From positions 1-28,372 of IMG/VR virus record IMGVR_UViG_3300042376_000173: a DNA stretch of 28,372 bases. The stretch is one strand, 5' to 3'. Below the pieces are notes generated by a model. That model was not told where the DNA came from. It searched no databases and worked only from the letters and a program-made list of their open reading frames with translations. Of this stretch, positions 1 to 5,459 are shown piece after piece. The translations under genes and the position numbers were made by a program. This DNA is from a virus. Each line of letters starts with the position of its first letter. Position 1 is the stretch's first letter.

Positions 1-277
1 CCATCTCGGCAGTACCCTTCTCTGTAGCCCACCACACCACAACCTTCTCTTGTGTAGGCGCAATCTCTAACTCATCTTCCCATCTTCCCTGGTTCAGCCA
101 GGTAGCAGGATGCGGAATAAACTCCTGACCTGTTCCCTTCACCTGGTAATACTTGTTATGCGTCACCAGAGCCTCTACAGCGGACTTTTGCTCACTAGGC
201 GATAGTTTGTTCCATGCCTTCTGTGCAGCGCGTTTAGCGACCTTTCTTGGGTACTTACTCCAAAACTCTTCAAACAT
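1..277 (-). CDS. Replication-type protein, partial (cut by left window edge)
   Basis: An open frame starts at an ATG (complement of 275-277) and runs off the left edge, giving about 92 codons. A perfect Shine-Dalgarno AGGAGG lies 4 bases upstream, which fixes the start. The N-terminus reads MFEEFWSKYPRKVAKRAA, and residues near 54-65 read FIPHPATWLNQG followed by RWEDE. This pair of motifs marks a domain usually found at the C-terminus of phage and prophage replication initiator or replisome-organiser proteins, normally behind an N-terminal HTH domain. Here the protein begins directly with the domain, so it is a stand-alone version unless more follows beyond the edge. It is transcribed away from the long non-coding stretch. 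Assignment to replication is by family resemblance; the biochemical role is inferred. Confidence 0.7.
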   Translation of the reverse strand, partial: MFEEFWSKYPRKVAKRAAQKAWNKLSPSEQKSAVEALVTHNKYYQVKGTGQEFIPHPATWLNQGRWEDELEIAPTQEKVVVWWATEKGTAEM

Positions 278-740
278 AAAACCTCCTGTGTTGGAGTTTT
301 TACTGTAGACCTTTTTTTGTTTGTTGAATGTCGTTCTGTTGACAATCTTCTACTTTCTTTATTTCTGGACATAACTTCCCCAAGGGTGGTAGCACTCACC
401 TCGCCCCGCAAGGGTCACTTCTGGATGTTCCTTGCCTAGCGTAGCCGAAGCCAGCGATTCTCTCCGACTATCTCTGTGTCTACCACCCATTCAGAAATAG
501 TCTACGTCCAGTACCTCACTGACAGTCTGGATCGGAAGTGCTCTAGGGTGTCCAGATTCCGGTGTTCTCTCCCGCGCAGCCCATGCAGGCTCTTGATAAC
601 GCTCGGGGTACGGTCTGGTAAAAACAAAAAAGCCGTTAAGGATGCCCCCTGGTGGTGTTCCTTCGGTATGACTCGAAGGCAGGGAACATGCTTAACGGCT
701 CAATCTGCACCACACAGACAAGCTAACTATATCACAATAA
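278..740. other. Long non-coding control stretch
   Basis: This is the only stretch over 300 bases without a convincing gene. It separates two minus-strand units and must hold the promoter for the gene starting at 277. It contains the structured terminator-like element at 620-700 and a weaker inverted repeat, TCTGGA at 526-531 with TCCAGA at 551-556, extendable to about 8 pairs with one G-U. The repeat CAAGGGT occurs twice around 390-415. No confident -35/-10 pair was found on either strand. Short frames here have poor ribosome sites and Arg/Ser-rich, unprotein-like composition. Confidence 0.55.
620..700 (-). terminator. Large-loop terminator-like structured RNA
   Basis: Perfect 10-bp arms AGCCGTTAAG (631-640) and CTTAACGGCT (691-700) enclose 50 bases. 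Read on the minus strand, the stem is followed by TTTTTTGTTTTT, as in a Rho-independent terminator. It sits about 40 bases past the stop codon of the minus-strand gene ending at 741, so it probably ends that two-gene transcript. The loop is itself structured: CCTTCG (660-665) pairs with CGAAGG (674-679). Either TGTT/AACA (656-659 with 685-688) or CCCTG/CAGGG (647-651 with 680-684) can extend that stem, so two alternative folds exist. Termination is inferred from shape only. Confidence 0.6.
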
Positions 741-1181
741 TCAAGCCTCCCACAATAACTTCTGGCCTCTCAGCAATTCATCCGTATCAACCCTTGGTCG
801 AGACTTTACATTCCAGTTTCCTCCACCCCTAAGACCAATACATTTCCAATTAGATGCTTTTAAGGAAGCCCCGCCTTCATCTGGAAGCGTGTACGTAATA
901 AGTCGTTTATATCCTAGCGCTTTCGCTGCTTTCCATGCAGCTGAATAAAGCATAGAACAAGCGTTTTTAGTTCCATCAGTACAACAACGATTAACCTCTA
1001 GCGTCCATCCGTTATCTAACATCCTTGCAACAGGCCTGCCAACAATAGCAACGCCAACTACTTTTTCATCATTGCTAACGGCTACACAAAACTTGCACCC
1101 TTGCATAGGCTTATGATGTCTATGATAAAGGCTTACAAACGCATTTGCCTCTTCAAAAGTTATTGGTGTTATTTCAAGCAT
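741..1181 (-). CDS. XF1762-like GNAT-fold protein
   Basis: A 146-residue protein resembling the XF1762 family of small phage and prophage proteins with an acetyltransferase-like (GNAT) fold. Visible support: an N-terminal ITPITFEEANAFV segment, a conserved H-R-H-H-K-P stretch near residue 20, a central strand with VVGVAIVGRPVAR, an E-V-N-R-C-C-T-D-G core, and a C-terminal ASNWKCIG-GGGNWN segment. The ATG at 1181 is preferred over the GTG at 1184: GGAG lies 5 bases upstream of the ATG, and the upstream stop overlaps it as TGATG, suggesting translational coupling. It is the second gene of a two-gene minus-strand unit and is followed by the terminator-like element at 620-700. Substrate and biological role are unknown. 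Confidence 0.7.
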   Translation of the reverse strand: MLEITPITFEEANAFVSLYHRHHKPMQGCKFCVAVSNDEKVVGVAIVGRPVARMLDNGWTLEVNRCCTDGTKNACSMLYSAAWKAAKALGYKRLITYTLPDEGGASLKASNWKCIGLRGGGNWNVKSRPRVDTDELLRGQKLLWEA

Positions 1182-1531
1182 CACATCTCCACTACCTTAC
1201 AAGTCCACCCTTCCTTTAGTTTGCCCCAGCCATGAACCTCTATCTTCCAGCCTGCTCTCAAGATAGCCGGAAGATGCTCACACTCGCTTATCTTTTTCAC
1301 CCTAGCGTTGATATTGGCCCTGCTCGTTGTCTGCACCAGCAGCGTCTCTTCGTCTCTGAGGCAAAGTATGTCTCCGATACTGAAAAGGTCTTGTCGAATA
1401 CGAGCCCAAGGGTTCCAGTGCTCGACTATTTGGCATAAATAACCTCGCTCCCTAAGTAAAGCTAGAGACCTCTGAGTAGGACTAACCGACGAACGGCGTG
1501 TTTTCTTGGTGTCAGTGGCAGAGATTGTCAT
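1181..1531 (-). CDS. PD-(D/E)XK-like small protein, possibly inactive
   Basis: A 116-residue protein with the layout of small restriction-endonuclease-fold proteins: basic N-terminus, helix RSLALLRERGY (about 21-31), then D54 in IGDILCL, a turn, and a strand LLVQTTS (64-70). The pattern D then Q-x-T occupies the place of the D...(E/Q)xK catalytic core, with threonine where lysine is expected. A C-terminal I-E-V-H-G-W strand follows. Similar proteins are recalled from many proteobacterial phages, generally without assigned function. It could be a degenerate nuclease or a DNA-binding relative. No clear ribosome site precedes the ATG at 1531, and no better internal start exists. It is first in the minus-strand pair, divergent from the early plus operon 70 bases away. 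Confidence 0.6.
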   Translation of the reverse strand: MTISATDTKKTRRSSVSPTQRSLALLRERGYLCQIVEHWNPWARIRQDLFSIGDILCLRDEETLLVQTTSRANINARVKKISECEHLPAILRAGWKIEVHGWGKLKEGWTCKVVEM

Positions 1532-1601
1532 CGTGACGACAGTCTTAAAGGTTTATCGAGCCTAAGATTACTCCATGGCAACACAAACAGGAGTAAACAA
1601 A
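1532..1601. promoter_or_regulatory. Divergent intergenic control region
   Basis: Seventy bases separate the minus-strand unit starting at 1531 from the plus-strand early operon starting at 1602, so promoters for both directions should lie here or just inside the flanking genes. A small inverted repeat, TCTTA (1543-1547) and TAAGA (1563-1567), could be an operator half-site pair. TAAGAT at 1563-1568 matches a -10 box at only four of six positions, and no good -35 was found at the proper distance. The regulatory role rests on position. Confidence 0.35.
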
Positions 1602-1775
1602 ATGAACGCAAAAGACATAGCAGAGGTTCTAGCCCTTCTCACCATGATTGAGAAAGCAACCATGAGCCAATTTCATGACCCAGAGTTTTGCGGAAAGATG
1701 CAGGCACAAGCCTTTCTCAAGCTCTGGCCATTGCAAAACGCACTCGACAAGTTAAACGTGGAGATAGAAGCATGA
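1602..1775 (+). CDS. Small early protein of unknown function
   Basis: A 57-residue acidic, mostly helical protein (MNAKDIAEVLALLTMIEKA...). I do not recognise it. The ATG at 1602 is chosen over an in-frame ATG at 1575 because AGGAG lies directly upstream of 1602 at normal spacing. The upstream codons would encode that ribosome site. It opens the plus-strand early operon and overlaps the next gene by ATGA. Codon structure and the tight junction support it being real. Confidence 0.6.
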   Translation: MNAKDIAEVLALLTMIEKATMSQFHDPEFCGKMQAQAFLKLWPLQNALDKLNVEIEA

Positions 1776-1930
1776 AGATCGTACTTACAAAACAGCAACT
1801 AGGTGAACTCATCAAGGAACACTTCTACGACAACTACAACCTGCCTAAAAACATGGCAGTAGTGTTCGACCACGATAACCACATGGAGTTCTGTGTGATC
1901 TACGTTAGGGATGAAAACAATGAACTATGA
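1772..1930 (+). CDS. Small early protein of unknown function
   Basis: A 52-residue protein starting at the ATG of an ATGA overlap with the preceding gene, with GGAG about 8 bases upstream. The sequence begins MKIVLTKQQLGELIKEHF and ends with a hydrophobic strand (MEFCVIYV) and an acidic tail. The early part resembles a short helical segment; no family is recognised. It overlaps the next, very short gene by 11 bases. The junction pattern makes it a convincing gene despite its size. Confidence 0.6.
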   Translation: MKIVLTKQQLGELIKEHFYDNYNLPKNMAVVFDHDNHMEFCVIYVRDENNEL

Positions 1931-2045
1931 CTGGTGGCTAGATAGACAACTTTGGGAATACGACAGGGAGAGAGAACGTGAGCACCAACAACAGCTGGAA
2001 CAACAGGAGTACGAACTTGACCAAGTACAAGATAACGAGGAGTGA
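1920..2045 (+). CDS. Very short Glu/Gln-rich protein (41 aa)
   Basis: ATG at 1920 to TGA at 2043-2045 encodes 41 residues: MNYDWWLDRQLWEYDRERE followed by a Q/E-rich, strongly helical and probably coiled segment ending DNEE. AGGGA lies about 8 bases upstream. It overlaps the preceding gene by 11 bases, and its second half is shared with another frame starting at 1978. Function unknown. The aromatic N-terminus followed by a charged helix is typical of small phage accessory proteins, but that is only an impression. Confidence 0.5.
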   Translation: MNYDWWLDRQLWEYDREREREHQQQLEQQEYELDQVQDNEE

Positions 2046-2109
2046 TTGGATCTTATGCACGCTATTGGGAATATTCTACGGAACGCTGCTCTTCCTGTTC
2101 ATAAAGTAA
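1978..2109 (+). CDS. Nested 43-residue single-span membrane protein (GTG start)
   Basis: GTG at 1978 to TAA at 2107-2109 encodes 43 residues. The N-terminal 24 residues are polar and basic (VSTNNSWNNRSTNLTKYKIT and then RSDW). They are followed by one clear transmembrane helix, ILCTLLGIFYGTLLFLFI, and a final lysine. AGGGAGAGAG lies just upstream of the GTG. The reading frame overlaps the 41-residue gene at 1920-2045 out of frame for 68 bases. Its end lies just before the ribosome site of the annealing protein gene at 2121, filling an otherwise empty 75-base gap. Predicted topology is inner-membrane with the N-terminus in the cytoplasm. Role unknown. Confidence 0.45.
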   Translation: MSTNNSWNNRSTNLTKYKITRSDWILCTLLGIFYGTLLFLFIK

Positions 2110-2120
2110 AGGAGCTAAAC

Positions 2121-2651
2121 ATGAAATTCGCTGAACTCAACAAAATCAACGTCAACAGCAAGATCGAGAAGAAAAACAACCTGTCGTATCTATCATGGGC
2201 ATGGGCTGTAGAACAACTTTTGCTCAACGATCCGAGTGCTACGTGGGAGTACAAGCCTCACCAAATGTGGGGCGAAACAGTCATGGTGTTCTGCGAGGTC
2301 AAAGCATTTGGAGTTTCTCGCACTGCCCAACTTCCGGTTATGGACCACAGAAACAAGGCGATCTCTAATCCTGATGCTTTTGCAGTCAATACGGCTATGC
2401 AAAGGTGTTTAGCAAAGGCAATAGCTTTACACGGCATCGGTTTGTATATCTATGCTGGAGAAGATCTTCCTTCAGAGGAAAAGGTCGATGAGCTTGAGGC
2501 CTACAAGTCAAAACTTGAGGCAGCAGAGTCTTTAGACGCGTTAAAAGCAGAGTTCTCTCCGGCTTATAAAGCTATGAAAGACAAGCCAGAAATAAAAGAA
2601 CTCGTCGCTGTTTACGAAGCCAAGAAGAAAGCACTTACGGAAGTCAAATGA
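2121..2651 (+). CDS. DUF1071 (Sak3-type) single-strand annealing protein
   Basis: A 176-residue protein of the DUF1071 / Sak3 class, Rad52-like phage annealing proteins that pair complementary single strands with a partner exonuclease. Visible hallmarks are N-terminal LSYLSWAWAVEQL, the W-E-Y strand, the G-V-S-R-T strand-turn, and the conserved block DAFAVNTAMQRCLAKAIALHG, then GLGLYIYAGEDLP-like GIGLYIYAGEDLP. The C-terminal third (from about residue 120) is charged helix. The ATG at 2121 has AAAGGAG upstream at ideal spacing; an in-frame TTG at 2046 lacks a ribosome site. It leads the recombination cluster that also holds NinB, DUF1364 and YqaJ proteins, and overlaps the next gene by ATGA. 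Confidence 0.85.
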   Translation: MKFAELNKINVNSKIEKKNNLSYLSWAWAVEQLLLNDPSATWEYKPHQMWGETVMVFCEVKAFGVSRTAQLPVMDHRNKAISNPDAFAVNTAMQRCLAKAIALHGIGLYIYAGEDLPSEEKVDELEAYKSKLEAAESLDALKAEFSPAYKAMKDKPEIKELVAVYEAKKKALTEVK

Positions 2652-3001
2652 ACCTAGACCGATTTGAAGAGGGTTTGATCGACGACATCCAGACTGACCG
2701 CTGCAAGAAACTCTTGTGGTCGGTCATCAACCTGGCAGTTGAAGATGCTTGCAGGGCTCCGTACAACAAAAAGCCAAGCACCGAGTCAATCACCGCCATG
2801 AGGTTTTTAATCGGGAACGGCAAGGAAGCTGACGTTGATTCTTGGCTGATGTGGTTAGACGTAAACGGTCCGGTGTTTAGAAGGAGACTCTTGGAAGCCA
2901 TGTTCTCGGATCACCACGATAGGTTTCCAGACATGGCAAGACGAGCGTTCAGAGCAAATTACAACTGGTGGAGGCTCAATGCGACTGATTTTAACGACTG
3001 A
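2648..3001 (+). CDS. Conserved-looking phage protein of unknown function
   Basis: A 117-residue protein with an acidic N-terminus (MNLDRFEEGLIDDI), a region with C-K-K-L-L-W and A-V-E-D-A-C-R-A-P, a T-E-S-I-T-A-M-R-F-L-I-G-N-G block around 65-78, and a W/R-rich C-terminus (SWLMWLDVNG..., FRANYNWWRL). I do not recognise a named family. It begins in an ATGA overlap with the annealing protein gene and overlaps the NinB gene by 23 bases. That places it inside the recombination cassette, so a helper role in DNA processing is a reasonable guess only. Confidence 0.6.
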   Translation: MNLDRFEEGLIDDIQTDRCKKLLWSVINLAVEDACRAPYNKKPSTESITAMRFLIGNGKEADVDSWLMWLDVNGPVFRRRLLEAMFSDHHDRFPDMARRAFRANYNWWRLNATDFND

Positions 3002-3398
3002 GAATGACCGTAGGAAGGCTATAGAGGCTCTACAAGGCGCTGAACTAGGTTACATGGTAACTATTACCAAACCTCCTCGTACAGCGGCTCAGAATCGGTT
3101 TTATTGGGCGATCCTAACTGCGTGTTCTGAACAACTCATGAACCAGGAATACACACAGGACATCTGGCACGAGTGGGCGAAAACTCGATTCTTGCCAACA
3201 AGGATCGTGGACCTCCCTGGAGGCCAAGTGAAGGAGATAGAACCGAGCACCGCTTCTCTCACGGTCTCTGAGTTCTCTGATCTTGTAGAGCAGCTCCTAC
3301 AGTACGCGTTGGAGAAAGGCTTGATCTGGACTGATGAGATGAAAGACGCTGAACTAGACTTGAGGAAAATCAATGTACATAAACAAAAAGCTGCTTGA
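2979..3398 (+). CDS. ninB: NinB-family recombination protein
   Basis: A 139-residue NinB (lambda Orf-like) protein, a mediator that binds single-stranded DNA and SSB and helps load the phage annealing protein. Hallmarks are N-terminal RLILTTENDRRKAIEAL, the KPPRTAAQNRFYWAIL motif (about 31-46), W...K-x-x-F-L, EPSTASLTVSEFSDLVEQLL (about 88-107) and the C-terminal GLIWTDE. Length fits the family. It starts inside the end of the previous gene and overlaps the next gene by 26 bases. Its neighbours, a DUF1071 annealing protein and a YqaJ exonuclease, fit the role. Confidence 0.88.
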   Translation: MRLILTTENDRRKAIEALQGAELGYMVTITKPPRTAAQNRFYWAILTACSEQLMNQEYTQDIWHEWAKTRFLPTRIVDLPGGQVKEIEPSTASLTVSEFSDLVEQLLQYALEKGLIWTDEMKDAELDLRKINVHKQKAA

Positions 3399-3666
3399 GG
3401 CTTGCAGGCACATCCCTTGCGGATCGTGTTTCGCCGAAGATGGAACGGTTGTCGCCGCACACAGGAACCAAGGAAAAGGCATGGGCATCAAGGTATCTGA
3501 TGCTTTAGTAGCATCCCTGTGCTTTCGTTGTCACACATACTTAGATCAAGGAAAGGATATGTCTCGTGAAGAACGTCGAGACTTCTGGAACCAGGCTTAC
3601 ATAAACACGATGCAAGCAATGATCGAACGAGGATTTCTAAAGGTGCAAAATGGAACAAAGAACTGA
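3373..3666 (+). CDS. DUF1364-family Cys/His nuclease-like protein
   Basis: A 97-residue protein of the DUF1364 type. Two Cys pairs are visible: C-x-x-C around CGSC (17-20) and C-x-x-CH around CFRCH (49-53). Between them is TVVAAHRNQGKGMG, with a histidine at the position expected for an HNH/beta-beta-alpha zinc-finger nuclease. The helical tail after LDQGKDMSREERRDFW is also typical. Related phage proteins sit among ninB and ninG genes and are suspected structure-specific nucleases; activity here is inferred. The ATG at 3373 has AGGAAA upstream and lies within the end of ninB. The gene overlaps the exonuclease gene by 17 bases. Confidence 0.8.
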   Translation: MYINKKLLEACRHIPCGSCFAEDGTVVAAHRNQGKGMGIKVSDALVASLCFRCHTYLDQGKDMSREERRDFWNQAYINTMQAMIERGFLKVQNGTKN

Positions 3667-4246
3667 AGATTGGTACAAAGCAAGACTAGGCCATGTAACG
3701 GCTTCTAGGGCTTCAGACGCGATTGCAAAGCAAGGTACGGCTACGCGTAGGAACTATGCAATCCAGCTCGTCACAGAGCGTTTAACGGGCTTGCAAAGCG
3801 ATTCCTTCACGAACGCTGCCATGCAGTGGGGTACAGAGCAAGAACCTATCGCTAGGGTCGCTTATGAGCAGGCTACAGGCTCGATTGTGGAGCAGACAGG
3901 TTTTCATAAGCATAAGAGCATAGAATGGCTTGGAGCCTCTCCTGATGGGTTTGTAGGCTCAGGTTTGATCGAGATCAAGTGTCCTAACTCAAACACTCAC
4001 GTTGATTATTTATTAGCAAAGGAGGTTCCCACTAAGTACAAAAGCCAAATGCTCACTCAAATGCTCGTGACAGGTAAAACATGGTGCGACTTTGTTAGCT
4101 TCGACCCAAGGCTTCCCGATCACTTGCAGTTATTCATTGTTAGATACGAGCCAAAGCCAGAGGAGTTCAAGATCATTGAGCTACAACTCACGAACTTTCT
4201 AGCCGAGGTATCAGAAATGGAGAAATCGCTATGCCAAAAGAACTAA
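3650..4246 (+). CDS. YqaJ-family (lambda exonuclease-like) viral exonuclease
   Basis: A 198-residue PD-(D/E)XK exonuclease of the YqaJ viral recombinase family, expected to chew one strand of duplex DNA to expose substrate for the annealing protein. Active-site elements are all present: N-terminal TEDWYKARLGHVTASRASDA; E63 in MQWGTEQEP; D99 in GASPDGFVG; E108 and K110 in LIEIKCPN; and the later VPTKYKSQMLTQMLVTG helix that carries the conserved Q. Length matches compact family members. Start ATG 3650 is preceded by AAAGGTG and overlaps the DUF1364 gene. With the DUF1071 protein upstream it makes a classic two-component recombinase. Confidence 0.92.
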   Translation: MEQRTEDWYKARLGHVTASRASDAIAKQGTATRRNYAIQLVTERLTGLQSDSFTNAAMQWGTEQEPIARVAYEQATGSIVEQTGFHKHKSIEWLGASPDGFVGSGLIEIKCPNSNTHVDYLLAKEVPTKYKSQMLTQMLVTGKTWCDFVSFDPRLPDHLQLFIVRYEPKPEEFKIIELQLTNFLAEVSEMEKSLCQKN

Positions 4247-4452
4247 CCGGAAGTATTAGCAAGAACAAGAAAAAAGAAAAAGACGCTCACCCTGATTACA
4301 GAGGGTCAGCGACTATCGGAGGGATTGACTATTGGGTATCAGGCTGGGTTAACGAGGGCTCTGATGGTAAGTATCTGGGCCTAAAGTTCCAGCAGAAGGA
4401 TGGAGAGTCAAGGCCTGCAAAACAAGACGATGACGATTCCGTACCGTTCTGA
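4231..4452 (+). CDS. Small protein with SSB-like acidic tail
   Basis: A 73-residue protein: basic start (SISKNKKKEKDAHPDYRG), beta-rich middle (SATIGGIDYWVSGWVNEG, then KYLGLKFQQKDG) and C-terminal tail KQDDDDSVPF. The tail copies the acidic-Pro-Phe tip that bacterial SSBs use to recruit partner proteins. The middle looks like a short OB-type or other beta fold, far shorter than a normal SSB of about 110 residues or more before its tail. Similar short proteins are recalled beside phage recombination genes. Its position directly after the exonuclease (16-base overlap) supports a ssDNA or SSB-mimicking role; that function is inference. Confidence 0.65.
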   Translation: MPKELTGSISKNKKKEKDAHPDYRGSATIGGIDYWVSGWVNEGSDGKYLGLKFQQKDGESRPAKQDDDDSVPF

Positions 4453-4462
4453 GGAGACAAAC

Positions 4463-4693
4463 ATGCACCTAAGCAAACACCAAAGCCTGTTGAGGCAGGC
4501 TTATATTGTCAGACCCAAGCTCATAACCGACGATTCTCCTGCTTTAGATAAAGCGATCAGGACCATCGAGAGTGAGAATCCCAGTGCTTTTTGGAAAGAG
4601 AAAGACTTTGAAAAGCGGAGGTTCTATCATGCACCACGGCCAGGCACTCCTTACGCGGCTGCTACTCATGCGTGGCCGAAAGATCTCTTATGA
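4463..4693 (+). CDS. Small early protein of unknown function
   Basis: A 76-residue basic protein starting at ATG 4463, with GAGGAGA just upstream and 10 bases after the previous stop. The sequence has an N-terminal basic helix (MHLSKHQSLLRQAYIVRP), an acidic middle and a basic Pro/Ala-rich end (FYHAPRPGTPYAAATHAW). No family recognised. It ends in an ATGA overlap with the next gene. An upstream in-frame ATG at 4400 would overlap the previous gene without a good ribosome site and is not favoured. Confidence 0.55.
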   Translation: MHLSKHQSLLRQAYIVRPKLITDDSPALDKAIRTIESENPSAFWKEKDFEKRRFYHAPRPGTPYAAATHAWPKDLL

Positions 4694-4875
4694 ACTGGAG
4701 AGAGCTAATCAAAAATCAAACCAGGAACGAGAAGTTCAGGCCCGTCGAAGAAATATGGAGGGAATACGGGTGGAAGCCACCAAGTACCGAGTGCGAGGAA
4801 ACGATGGCTAAACACAAAGCGTTTAGGGAATGGTCGATCCGTGGCATCGTGGATCAACCTTATCAAGCAAGTTAA
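4690..4875 (+). CDS. Small early protein of unknown function
   Basis: A 61-residue protein rich in Trp, Arg and Glu (MNWRELIKNQTRNEKFRPVE at the start, then E-I-W-R-E-Y-G-W). The ATG at 4690 lies in an ATGA overlap with the preceding gene. Composition suggests two or three amphipathic helices. No family recognised. The next gene starts inside it at GTG 4841, so all three of the last early genes are coupled. Confidence 0.5.
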   Translation: MNWRELIKNQTRNEKFRPVEEIWREYGWKPPSTECEETMAKHKAFREWSIRGIVDQPYQAS

Positions 4876-5110
4876 ATCTTCGGACGTTGAGGAGATCGCG
4901 GCAGCGTATGAGAAAGCGCTGCCGTTTGTCGTTCAGGATTGGGCGAAGATGATCCTAAAACTTCCTAGGACTAAAAGACTCCCAATTATCGAGAAGATAG
5001 ATAAGGTTCACGGAGACAAGATAGGGCAAATGGTTAGGGACGAAGTTACCGCGCAACACCGCGACTTTTCTCGAAAGACCTCATCCCAGCAATCCCCAAC
5101 ATCCCGCTGA
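4841..5110 (+). CDS. Last early gene, helical protein of unknown function (GTG start)
   Basis: An 89-residue protein from GTG 4841, mostly helical: W-I-N-L-I-K-Q-V, then DVEEIAAAYEKALPFVVQDW, then KRLPIIEKIDKVHGDKIG and a charged end. It overlaps the preceding gene by 35 bases. Its 3' end overlaps the 3' end of the oppositely oriented 3TM holin gene by 65 bases, and the last residues (SSQQSPTSR) come from that shared DNA and are low complexity. A charged regulatory or adaptor protein is possible; no function can be assigned. Confidence 0.5.
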   Translation: MASWINLIKQVKSSDVEEIAAAYEKALPFVVQDWAKMILKLPRTKRLPIIEKIDKVHGDKIGQMVRDEVTAQHRDFSRKTSSQQSPTSR

Positions 5111-5459
5111 GAATCACCCACAGAGCCTCCGTATCGAGCATGGGAGGAGGCGATACCTCACGAGGAACATAACCCTCTGCCTGCAACCAGGTCCACGCCC
5201 AGACGAGAAGAGGGTAGAGCAGGAACTGGTAAAACATCGCACCAGCACCAACCCAACCTATTGCAGGTCTCCAGCCGGCAACGAATAGATTCTGATTAGC
5301 AGCCTCGACCTTGTTGACTTCCATTTGGCCGAGATCAATAGCCTGGTCGATGCGTTTGGCTTCTAACTCAAGCTGCATCCGCTCTTTATCGGTTGTTATC
5401 AGGTCCGATGCGACCTTACCAACAGACTCGATCACCGACCCTATGCCTAAGAAGTTCAT
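5046..5459 (-). CDS. 3TM-type holin
   Basis: A 137-residue protein like the holin-of-three-membrane-segments family (PF11351 type, also found in gene transfer agents). An N-terminal amphipathic segment and charged helix (residues about 10-55) come first. Then NLFVAGWRPAIGWVGAGAMF, with the typical R-P-x-I-G-W motif, a hydrophobic segment FYQFLLYPLLVWAWTWL, and a last segment EALWVILSGMLGIAGMRSFEK. Start ATG 5459 is in an ATGA overlap with the endolysin gene; an upstream in-frame start at 5483 would lie deeper in the endolysin gene. Holins permeabilise the inner membrane for endolysin release. It is the last late gene and converges on the early operon. Confidence 0.8.
   Translation of the reverse strand: MNFLGIGSVIESVGKVASDLITTDKERMQLELEAKRIDQAIDLGQMEVNKVEAANQNLFVAGWRPAIGWVGAGAMFYQFLLYPLLVWAWTWLQAEGYVPREVSPPPMLDTEALWVILSGMLGIAGMRSFEKSRGVAR

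Noticed and set aside
339-367. Perfect TTGACA on the plus strand as a promoter
   Set aside because: No acceptable -10 box lies 16-18 bases downstream, and the direction would be antisense to the following genes.
175-411. Minus-strand open frame overlapping the replication-type gene
   Set aside because: Most of it is the out-of-frame reading of the gene starting at 277, which has clear family motifs and a perfect ribosome site.
476-832. 118-codon plus-strand open frame in the non-coding stretch
   Set aside because: Composition is Ser/Arg/Cys-rich and unlike a protein, there is no ribosome site, and it runs across the hairpin and into the opposite-strand gene.
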